Notes under the pieces: model-generated | Databases searched by the model: none | The model's input: only the letters and a program-made list of their open reading frames with translations | What the model was told of the DNA's origin: nothing | Position numbers and translations under genes: made by a program | Assembly (NCBI GenBank): GCA_030836365.1 | Contig: JAURQB010000017.1 | Coordinates: forward strand, 1-21,176 | Direction: 5' to 3' | Source: Bdellovibrionota bacterium | Lineage (GTDB): Bacteria > Bdellovibrionota > Bacteriovoracia > Bacteriovoracales > Bacteriovoracaceae | Length of the DNA: 21,176 bases | Shown here: one piece after another, positions 15,947 through 21,176 of the stretch | Layout: each line of letters opens with the position of its first letter | Numbering within the stretch: position 1 is the stretch's first letter

Positions 15947-16545
15947 AAATATTCGTCACCCAGAGAATAGATTTATTTGGAAACTATAATGAACGCCGCG
16001 ATTCAATTGATTTGAAATGGTATGAGTTTTTTGAAAATATAGGTATTACACCCATACTTGTTCCAAATAATTTAGAAATGGCCCAAGATTTATTTTCAAC
16101 GGTAAATTGCTCTGGATTGCTTCTCACCGGTGGAAATACACTGGCCCATCTTGATGGTGGAGATGCCCCAGAACGAGATGAAGTTGAAAGGTTTCTTCTT
16201 CGTGAATTCCTTCAAAAGAAGATGCCTGTTATCGGAGTTTGCCGTGGTTTCCATATGATACAGCATTATTTTGGTGGCCCTATCGAAAAAATTAATGGCT
16301 ACTCGAATGCTCTTCACACTTGTGATTTTACTGATCAAACATCTCGGAGAGTGACGACCCATTGTAATTATGGTTTCTACAAAACACCTCTAACGATCAG
16401 TGGGATTGATGAAAACGGAGTCATCATGAGTCTTGAAAATAAAAGTAAAAATATTTACGGGCAACTGTGGCACCCTGAACGCGATGTGAATAAATCAGAG
16501 CAAGATGTGAAGAAGTTTAAAATTATATTTGGAGTAAATGAATGA
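15943..16545 (+). CDS. Class I GATase-like gamma-glutamyl hydrolase (Cj1417-like)
   Basis: A 200-aa class I glutamine amidotransferase fold of the gamma-glutamyl hydrolase (peptidase C26) type. It has LLTGGNTL (60-67), the nucleophile elbow GVCRGFHMIQHYFGG (Cys100) and the His-Glu pair in QLWHPERD (His177, Glu179), so the triad is complete. The length and context match C. jejuni Cj1417, which hydrolyses CDP-L-glutamine to cytidine diphosphoramidate and glutamate. It overlaps the kinase and the cytidylyltransferase by 4 nt each, which implies translational coupling and fixed stoichiometry. As a stand-alone enzyme it could also be a PuuD-like gamma-glutamyl-GABA hydrolase, but the neighbours argue against that. 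Confidence 0.85.
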   Translation: MKIFVTQRIDLFGNYNERRDSIDLKWYEFFENIGITPILVPNNLEMAQDLFSTVNCSGLLLTGGNTLAHLDGGDAPERDEVERFLLREFLQKKMPVIGVCRGFHMIQHYFGGPIEKINGYSNALHTCDFTDQTSRRVTTHCNYGFYKTPLTISGIDENGVIMSLENKSKNIYGQLWHPERDVNKSEQDVKKFKIIFGVNE

Positions 16546-17285
16546 ATAAGGCAATTATATTGGCGGCCGGTAGAGGAAGTCGAATGCGTCCCTTTACAGA
16601 CAGGCTTCCAAAGTGTCGGACAAAATTTTTTGGAAAAGAGCTCATCGAGTGGCAGTTAAAAGCATTGAGAGAAAATGGTTTTGATCAAGACTCTATTGGA
16701 CTTATTAGAGGATACTTGAAAGAGACTTTTGATTTTAATTTGCAATATTTTGAAAACCCTATTTGGGCAAATAGTAACATGGTTAGGACGTTGACTTTTG
16801 CTAGTGAGTGGGCAAAAGAGAGCAATACAGTAATTTCTTATGCAGATATTGTCTATTCCTCCAGAGATATTCAGAACCTAATTGAAAATTCTAACAGCGA
16901 TATAAATATTCTTTACGACCCTAACTGGGAGAAGCTGTGGAGAATGCGTTTTGATAATCCTCTCGATGATGCAGAAACATTTATTCATGATGGAAAAAAA
17001 TTAATAAGTATCGGTGAAAAGGCAGGCAATATCTCTGAAATTCAAGGCCAATATATGGGGCTACTTTACTTCACTCCTAAGGGGTGGGATGTTTTTAATG
17101 ATTTTGTTGCAACCAAGTCAGAAGAGGAAATTAATAATACTGACTGTACAACTTTATTGCGTAGCCTAATTTCGATGGGGGTCGATGTCGGAATTGTACC
17201 AGCTAGAGACAAGTGGTATGAATTCGATAGTGAGAGTGATTTAAATATCTATTTAGAAAAGTTTACAGCAAGTGAAATTTTCTAA
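16542..17285 (+). CDS. LicC-like cytidylyltransferase (Cj1416-like)
   Basis: A 247-aa sugar-nucleotidyltransferase fold protein. The N-terminal signature AIILAAGRGSRMRPFTDRLP (4-23) with following Lys24 binds the NTP. NSNMVRTL (77-84) is the loop typical of LicC/phosphocholine-type cytidylyltransferases, SYADIVYS (99-106) holds metal ligand Asp102, and WYEFDSESDL (225-234) carries the second acidic site. The family makes CDP- or other NDP-activated phospho-compounds. In context it matches Cj1416, the CTP:phosphoglutamine cytidylyltransferase. GGAG lies 7 nt before the ATG, and the start overlaps the hydrolase stop. It ends the operon 1 nt from the stop of the convergent gene, leaving no room for a separate terminator. 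Confidence 0.86.
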   Translation: MNKAIILAAGRGSRMRPFTDRLPKCRTKFFGKELIEWQLKALRENGFDQDSIGLIRGYLKETFDFNLQYFENPIWANSNMVRTLTFASEWAKESNTVISYADIVYSSRDIQNLIENSNSDINILYDPNWEKLWRMRFDNPLDDAETFIHDGKKLISIGEKAGNISEIQGQYMGLLYFTPKGWDVFNDFVATKSEEEINNTDCTTLLRSLISMGVDVGIVPARDKWYEFDSESDLNIYLEKFTASEIF

Positions 17286-17286
17286 A

Positions 17287-19002
17287 CTAAAGAACTGTTT
17301 TGATATAGAAAATAATATTCCCATTGAGATCGTAAGCTGCTTCTAAATATTTTAAACCTATACCGTTAACATCCTCGGGGAGAGGTATTTCTTCCTCAAT
17401 AATCATTCCTGCACTTTCATTATTAACTTCTACAAGTTTTTCTCGTGCTGCCTCATGAACACTTTCTGAAGCAAAGTTAATATATTGTGGTGCTACGAAC
17501 GCAGTTTCTGGATAAATTCGGTTAAATTTTAAACCCACTTTTCCTTTTGGTGAAACAACGAGCTCTAATCCGAGCTCAAAGCGCACAACGATAGGGGAGT
17601 TTATCGCGTAGCCGCTAATTTGATACCAGCCATAGTCAGGGTTCTCAACGACATTAACAACTAGTCTTATTTGTTTTTCATTTTTATTAATTTTGGCGTA
17701 AGGACATCCAGCTATTTCAATTGTTTCGTCGCCGAGATTAATGTTTTTTAAATAACCACGATCACAACTTATTTTTAGATATTGATTAATAAGTCCAATA
17801 TCAATAGCGGCTGCAACGTCATAATTATTTTGATTTATATACCTAGTCGATATTTTGTTTTTTGCCCTCTTGCCAGGAGATAGAAAGTTTCCTCTTTCTT
17901 TCTGTCCGTCTTCCATAAAAGCATTCATCTGGAAACGAAAATGTCCATCGACTACTTCAAATTGATTCAGTTTCATTCCTAAAATTGCCGAATCAGGATA
18001 GTGTTCAATTTGACCATGAGATGAGTAACTCTCATCTTCCATATTTGGATTAAATAAAATAGGAATATTTATAAAGTCTCGATAACCTTTTCCCAAACTC
18101 CCGGCCAATGTTTCTTGAATTTTTTCAGGAGCTTCATTGAGAAGATAATCGTCTAAGTTTTCTTGAATGCCCTTAATTAGATTTGGTATTTCTCTTTTTA
18201 GTGTTTTTTCAACGACACTTGCACGCATGTATGAACTTCTGTTGTTTACCGTCACTTTTATTCGAGGTAGTATTAGCGGTGCATTCCAGCCCGCGAGAAG
18301 ATTTAGTGAGGAGACGTTTGATTCTATTGGCCGGACATTAAATTCAACTTGATTTCCGAATGAGCTCTTTTTGATTACAACAGGTATTATAAGTTCGAGA
18401 GGTGGGCCATTGTTTTCATCGAGTTTTAAGAAAAATTTGTCACCGCCAATCTCACCGATGAAAGGATGCTGATGGTCCTCAATTCTAAGGCTAGAAATAT
18501 CAAGATTAATCCTGTTTGCCTCTAGGATAAAGACCGCGGTTACTGTGTTGGCATCTTCATGTCCAATGATTCTTACTCCAAATTTTTTCCAATTGGCAGT
18601 CAGGTCTAAACCAGTTGCCTTTACTTCCAAGTCGTGATTATTTCTAATTCTTATTCCACTGAAAAACTTACGAAATTGATACCTTAATGATTTTATGCTG
18701 GAGAGTATAGAGGGATTCGTTACAATTTCCTCAAGTGGCTTAACTCCTGTTCGTTGTCCTATTTCATGAATGTAGTATGAAGATGGTGAGTAACCGTGAC
18801 GATCAAAAAGGGAGTCTAGGTTTCCTTCAAAAAACCTTAATAATCTCGGAGCAACATAAATATCAATACCTGGGTTTAAATTAAAATCAAATCGATCATA
18901 AGGATGGTTTGTTGAAGCACTCACATTATTATTAAAAATGCTGGCCATCAGGAGTAGCTGAAAAATCATTGTTTTCATTGCTCTTTGTGGAGTCACTTGC
19001 AT
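17287..19002 (-). CDS. Large exported protein of unknown function
   Basis: I do not recognise this 571-aa protein with confidence. The ATG at 19002 is chosen because GAAGGA (19012-19017 on the minus strand) lies 9 nt upstream; ATGs at 19035 and 18978 are alternatives. The N-terminus has Arg and Lys, then IFQLLLMASIF and a VSAS cleavage-like site, so it is exported, probably to the periplasm. The rest is rich in beta-strand patterns (alternating hydrophobics), for example LEVKATGLDLTAN, with a helical segment (VEKTLKREIPNLIKGIQENL) in the middle and no lipobox. Two cysteines are close together in the C-terminal half (SCDRGYLKN, AGCPYAKIN) and may form a disulphide. The layout, N-terminal NPGIDIYVAPRLL and a central amphipathic helix recall BPI/TULIP lipid-binding proteins, but that is a guess. 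Confidence 0.75.
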   Translation of the reverse strand: MQVTPQRAMKTMIFQLLLMASIFNNNVSASTNHPYDRFDFNLNPGIDIYVAPRLLRFFEGNLDSLFDRHGYSPSSYYIHEIGQRTGVKPLEEIVTNPSILSSIKSLRYQFRKFFSGIRIRNNHDLEVKATGLDLTANWKKFGVRIIGHEDANTVTAVFILEANRINLDISSLRIEDHQHPFIGEIGGDKFFLKLDENNGPPLELIIPVVIKKSSFGNQVEFNVRPIESNVSSLNLLAGWNAPLILPRIKVTVNNRSSYMRASVVEKTLKREIPNLIKGIQENLDDYLLNEAPEKIQETLAGSLGKGYRDFINIPILFNPNMEDESYSSHGQIEHYPDSAILGMKLNQFEVVDGHFRFQMNAFMEDGQKERGNFLSPGKRAKNKISTRYINQNNYDVAAAIDIGLINQYLKISCDRGYLKNINLGDETIEIAGCPYAKINKNEKQIRLVVNVVENPDYGWYQISGYAINSPIVVRFELGLELVVSPKGKVGLKFNRIYPETAFVAPQYINFASESVHEAAREKLVEVNNESAGMIIEEEIPLPEDVNGIGLKYLEAAYDLNGNIIFYIKTVL

Positions 19003-19305
19003 ATGTAATTTTCCTTCATTGAGAGTGGTGGTCACGTGTACCGCGCGTGTGAATACTAGCAGTATGCTAACAACGCGTGGCGCAAAGTGTAAAACTTACA
19101 TGATTTGGCGTGTATAAAGTCTCGTAAAAACAATGCCTTACCCTTAAAACGTAGTCGAATGAGAATTGAAGCCGCTCGAGAAGTCTTTGTGGGGGTGAGG
19201 GATACAATGGAGGTCCTACTGTGTATTTATTACAACTTCTCAGGTCTATCCTTAAGCATATTTCTGAACATGTTATGCTGGTTTAAATTTAGAAGTAGGA
19301 GAATT
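19003..19305. promoter_or_regulatory. Divergent intergenic region
   Basis: About 300 bp separates the exported-protein gene (minus) from the cysteine-repeat gene (plus), so promoters for both should lie here. Visible are a small inverted repeat TAGCA-GTA-TGCTA (19057-19069), a GC-rich patch around 19040-19083 with two CGCG-containing stretches, and TATAAA at 19113-19118. No convincing -35/-10 pair could be fixed. An open frame from 19105 that runs into the downstream gene has no ribosome site and is not called. Confidence 0.4.
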
Positions 19306-19821
19306 ATGAAGATATTTACTTTATCAGTTTTTATTTTAACGTTTAGTTTTAGTGCTTTTTCAAACTGGTGCACCAAAAGTTATCGTTATGAAAATTTTTG
19401 GATTGCTGCTGCAGGCGAAATGGGTGAAAAAGTTCAAAAGAATACATTTCTTGATGAAATGTGCTGGAGGCTCGGAGCAAGCTACGGAAAAAACTTAATC
19501 AAAGATCAAAGTCGCAACCTTTCTGCATGTCAGAATGCTTTTAAGAATGGAAAGGAAGACGGACTAAATGGAGTTACACAAAATTCCGATTTCCCAACCG
19601 CTTGTTATGATGCTGGTGTTCGTTACGGGATATCTTCACTTATATCAGCGGCGCGATTAGGAAGGAACGTGAACTCCTCATCAAATTGCGTAAAGGCTTA
19701 TAAAGTGGGTTATAGCGATGGCAAATCAGACATTGTTGCGCAACCAAATGTCGGTAAAGTTGAGCACAATTGCTACATGGGTGGATTTCAAGACGGAATG
19801 TTATTTCGCGACTTGCTTTAA
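19306..19821 (+). CDS. Small secreted protein with Cys-led repeats
   Basis: This 171-aa protein starts at the ATG behind AGGAG (19297-19301); the longer frame upstream lacks a ribosome site and would bury the signal peptide. Residues 1-19 (MKIFTLSVFILTFSFSAFS) form a signal peptide. The mature part has six cysteines (22, 53, 75, 100, 128, 156). The last five open a short repeat of the type C-x2-[AGL]-[GFY]-x2-x-G: CWRLGASYG, CQNAFKNGKEDG, CYDAGVRYG, CVKAYKVGYSDG and CYMGGFQDG, at spacings of 22, 25, 28 and 28. The Y-x2-G-x2-DG cores resemble DUF2799-type lipoproteins, though this one has no lipobox. It is probably periplasmic or secreted with disulphides; its function is unknown. Its 3' end overlaps the convergent SemiSWEET gene by 21 nt. 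Confidence 0.8.
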   Translation: MKIFTLSVFILTFSFSAFSNWCTKSYRYENFWIAAAGEMGEKVQKNTFLDEMCWRLGASYGKNLIKDQSRNLSACQNAFKNGKEDGLNGVTQNSDFPTACYDAGVRYGISSLISAARLGRNVNSSSNCVKAYKVGYSDGKSDIVAQPNVGKVEHNCYMGGFQDGMLFRDLL

Positions 19822-20076
19822 TCCAGGGTATTTTTTGTAATAAATTAAAACAAGAATACACAAAAGGTTTAAAAAATAGTTTATCAGCCGGGGGAGGGCC
19901 ATGGTTTTTACTTCATATACAAGTAGGCCAATTTCTCCTCCAAGCCATAATAAAAGCATGCCCCAACCGATATGGCAGACTTTTTCTTGATAAGATTTAA
20001 CGGCTTCAGGTATGGAGCAAATACTCAGCATAATACCACCGATAAATCCAAAACTCTCGATCACTAAATCATTCAT
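19801..20076 (-). CDS. SemiSWEET/PQ-loop family membrane protein
   Basis: A 91-aa protein with three hydrophobic segments (about 8-25, 37-54 and 63-80), the size and layout of bacterial SemiSWEET half-transporters, which dimerise in the membrane and carry sugars by facilitated diffusion. The first helix contains SICSIPEAVKSYQEK (18-32), corresponding to the PQ-loop motif with Glu in place of Gln after the conserved proline (Pro23). NYFLNLLCILVLIYYKKYP (66-84) forms the last helix. The start overlaps the end of the upstream ferredoxin gene by 8 nt (ATGAATGA), so the two are translationally coupled. The substrate is unknown. Confidence 0.75.
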   Translation of the reverse strand: MNDLVIESFGFIGGIMLSICSIPEAVKSYQEKVCHIGWGMLLLWLGGEIGLLVYEVKTMALPRLINYFLNLLCILVLIYYKKYPGLKQVAK

Positions 20077-20332
20077 TTAACAACAATTCCTTAAGCGTAT
20101 TATTATCTTCTGAAGATAGATGAGATAACCATTTTCCTTCAGGATATAGAACGGCATTTACTCCCGTTTTGCATTTTCCCAGGCAGCCACTTTTATTTAC
20201 ACGTATGCTCTTATCTGGCGCATGTTCACGAGTAAACTGCTTGAGCTCTTTTTGGAGTTCAAGCCCAATATTTTCTTCTCCGTTTTGCCCTTTGCACGAG
20301 GTACAAATAAATAAATGTTTCTTTATCTCCAT
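20069..20332 (-). CDS. Thioredoxin-like [2Fe-2S] ferredoxin
   Basis: An 87-aa protein of the (2Fe-2S) thioredoxin-fold ferredoxin family (Shethna-type/NuoE-like). It has HLFICTSCKGQNG with Cys10 and Cys13, NKSGCLGKCKTGVN with Cys50 and Cys54, and the family's conserved VLYPEGKWL (61-69). The ATG at 20332 is chosen because AAGGGA (20340-20345, minus strand) is 7 nt upstream. A frame open to 20461 only adds translated tandem repeat and has no ribosome site. It is co-transcribed with the SemiSWEET gene. Such small ferredoxins are soluble electron carriers; the partner is not visible here. Confidence 0.88.
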   Translation of the reverse strand: MEIKKHLFICTSCKGQNGEENIGLELQKELKQFTREHAPDKSIRVNKSGCLGKCKTGVNAVLYPEGKWLSHLSSEDNNTLKELLLNE

Positions 20333-20360
20333 TGCTAAGTCCCTTTTTTGTATTCGATCT

Positions 20361-20435
20361 GTGATAGGTCGATACCTCCACGGCGTTGTGATAGGTCGAT
20401 ACCTCCACAGCGTTGTGATAGGTCGATACCTCCAC
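20361..20435. repeat. Three 27-bp tandem repeats upstream of the ferredoxin gene
   Basis: The 21-bp core GTGATAGGTCGATACCTCCAC occurs at 20361-20381, 20388-20408 and 20415-20435 with no mismatch. It is joined by 6-nt linkers GGCGTT and AGCGTT, giving an exact 27-bp period. Each core has an imperfect dyad AGGT-CGAT-ACCT. The array lies in the 172-bp divergent region between the ferredoxin gene (minus) and the zinc finger-histone gene (plus). It could be an operator array or a recently expanded minisatellite. Confidence 0.9.
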
Positions 20436-20504
20436 TTTATCTTTTCGTAAATAAAAATCAAAAGTTTGTTAAAATTTAAGTAATTATTTTCAGGGGTAAT
20501 TTAG

Positions 20505-20966
20505 ATGAGTGGAGCTTATTGGAGAAAGTGTGGGACGTGCAAAAAAGAAATCAATTGGGGAAGTACATATCAGCAATGCAGTGTCTCTTCATGTCGAAAG
20601 TTTGCGTATTGCTCGGTCGATTGTTGGGCCGTGCATGATTCAGTAATGGGGCATATGAGTGCTGCGGCGACAGAGGAGAGAGCGCCAAATAAAGACTCAG
20701 AAAATGCACCTAGGAGGCGGTTAATTGTTAGTAATTCTCCTTCTTTATCAAGTAATTCAGTAGGTGAGACAAGAGCAGGTGTTGATCTAGATGTGCTGAT
20801 CGTCGCCTCCAAGTTGAAAAAGTATGTGAAAGATCGCCATGACCTCAATACTTCGGGTAATGTCATGGATAGGCTTAGTGAGCTTGTTCGAGATTTAGTT
20901 GATGAGGCGGTCATTCGAGCACGTCAAGAGGGACGAAAAACGTTAATGGACCGAGACTTTTTGTAA
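20505..20966 (+). CDS. Zinc finger-histone fold fusion protein
   Basis: This 153-aa protein has three parts. Residues 9-50 form a treble-clef/cross-brace zinc finger with ligands Cys9, Cys12, Cys25, Cys30, Cys36, Cys40, His44 and His50 (CGTC, YCSVDC, WAVH), closest in look to MYND, HIT or ZZ fingers. Residues about 51-92 are a polar linker with RRR. Residues about 93-153 match an archaeal-type histone fold: VLIVASKLKKYVKD as helix 1, a long helix 2 (MDRLSELVRDLVDEAVIRAR) and EGRKTLMDRDF, which aligns with the conserved R-K-T and Asp pair (Arg144, Asp151) of HMfB. The chain stops two residues after Asp151, so helix 3 is almost missing. AGGGG (20492-20496) precedes the ATG by 8 nt. It probably binds DNA or acts as a chromatin protein (inference). 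Confidence 0.82.
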   Translation: MSGAYWRKCGTCKKEINWGSTYQQCSVSSCRKFAYCSVDCWAVHDSVMGHMSAAATEERAPNKDSENAPRRRLIVSNSPSLSSNSVGETRAGVDLDVLIVASKLKKYVKDRHDLNTSGNVMDRLSELVRDLVDEAVIRARQEGRKTLMDRDFL

Positions 20967-20994
20967 AAAAAAAGGCACCTACAATGAGGTGCCT
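20965..20994 (-). terminator. Rho-independent terminator of the minus-strand gene at the window end
   Basis: On the minus strand AGGCACCT (20994-20987), loop CATTGT, AGGTGCCT (20980-20973) is followed by a run of T (A run at 20965-20973 on the plus strand). The stem is a perfect 8 bp. The T-run overlaps the stop codon of the histone-fold gene. On the plus strand the hairpin is not followed by T residues, so it would terminate that gene only weakly. Confidence 0.92.
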
Positions 20995-21019
20995 GAATTA
21001 TTAAGTATTTTAACTTATT

Positions 21020-21176
21020 CTATTGTCTTGGCGCCCGAGGAGCTCTTGGTGTTCTCGGTGCTGGAACTCCAGGAGTAACAGTAGGCATACCTGGAACGAT
21101 AACAGGAGTAACAGAAATACATACGTTACCTAGATCAAATGCTGTACGGGCATTAAGGTTTACATTTGTATCGACA
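21020..21176 (-). CDS. C-terminal fragment of a protein with Pro/Arg-rich tail, truncated
   Basis: The minus strand is open from the window edge to a TAG at 21020-21022, about 51 residues. It reads VDTNVNLNARTAFDLGN, then CISVTPVIVPGMPTVTPG, then VPAPRTPRAPRAPRQ and stop. The Val/Pro/Thr-rich stretch followed by a basic Ala-Pro-Arg repeat looks like a disordered tail, perhaps of an exported protein. A strong terminator follows at 20994-20965, which supports a real gene end. The N-terminal part lies outside the window, so no function can be given. Confidence 0.65.
   Translation of the reverse strand, partial: VDTNVNLNARTAFDLGNVCISVTPVIVPGMPTVTPGVPAPRTPRAPRAPRQ

Noticed and set aside
19105..19305. 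Upstream start for the cysteine-repeat gene
   Set aside because: The ATG at 19306 has AGGAG and begins a clear signal peptide, which the longer form would bury.
20361..20435. CRISPR array
   Set aside because: Only three repeats with 6-nt near-identical linkers; there are no unique spacers and no cas genes.
20333..20461. N-terminal extension of the [2Fe-2S] ferredoxin with WRYRPITT repeats
   Set aside because: The extension is translated tandem repeat, the upstream ATG has no ribosome site, and AAGGGA sits at the right distance from the ATG at 20332.
20973..20994. Terminator for the plus-strand histone-fold gene
   Set aside because: The hairpin is followed by GAATTATTAAG on the plus strand, not a T-run; its T-run is on the minus strand.

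Overview
The window is AT-rich, densely packed bacterial chromosome. An encoded tRNA-CCA, typical housekeeping enzymes, many exported proteins and a bacterial histone-fold protein suggest a free-living, possibly marine, Gram-negative bacterium. A member of the Bdellovibrionota (Bacteriovorax/Halobacteriovorax-like) is my best guess. That rests on gene content and style, not on a marker gene, so confidence is low to moderate.

Layout. (1) 2-6455, + strand: a tight run of five genes. They are a truncated coiled-coil protein, a pyruvate kinase carrying a C-terminal ferredoxin-like domain, QueG (epoxyqueuosine reductase), a YbjT-type atypical SDR and an unrecognised 255-aa protein. (2) 6475-7437: an alpha/beta hydrolase on the minus strand, then tRNA-Phe(GAA) with its own promoter and a strong terminator. 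(3) 7438-8412: a stretch without an intact gene, then a decayed lipoprotein gene with several lesions. (4) 8458-12181: a tesA-ybbA-ybbP type operon (periplasmic SGNH esterase, LolD-family ATPase, FtsX-fold permease). (5) About 12262-17285: a tightly coupled five-gene operon. It encodes a small YLDPGTG membrane protein, a TagB/TagF-like CDP-alditol transferase, a glutamine-kinase-like dikinase, a class I glutamine amidotransferase-like hydrolase and a LicC-like cytidylyltransferase. (6) 17287-19002, minus: a large exported protein of unknown function. (7) 19306-20332: a small secreted cysteine-repeat protein, then a minus-strand pair of a thioredoxin-like [2Fe-2S] ferredoxin and a SemiSWEET/PQ-loop protein, preceded by three 27-bp tandem repeats. 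(8) 20505-20966: a protein joining an N-terminal zinc finger to a C-terminal histone fold. (9) The window ends in the proline-rich tail of a minus-strand gene with a clear terminator.

The most interesting region is the operon ending at 17285. Its last three genes match, in family and size, the Campylobacter jejuni Cj1418-Cj1417-Cj1416 set. Those enzymes make cytidine diphosphoramidate: glutamine to phosphoglutamine (amide N-phosphate), to CDP-glutamine, to cytidine diphosphoramidate plus glutamate. Here the set is coupled to a CDP-alditol-type phosphotransferase, and no Cj1415-type kinase is visible in the window. I infer a shorter route that puts phosphoramidate on a surface glycan. Other strong observations are the pyruvate kinase-ferredoxin fusion with a CxxDxxC cluster motif and the zinc finger-histone fusion.
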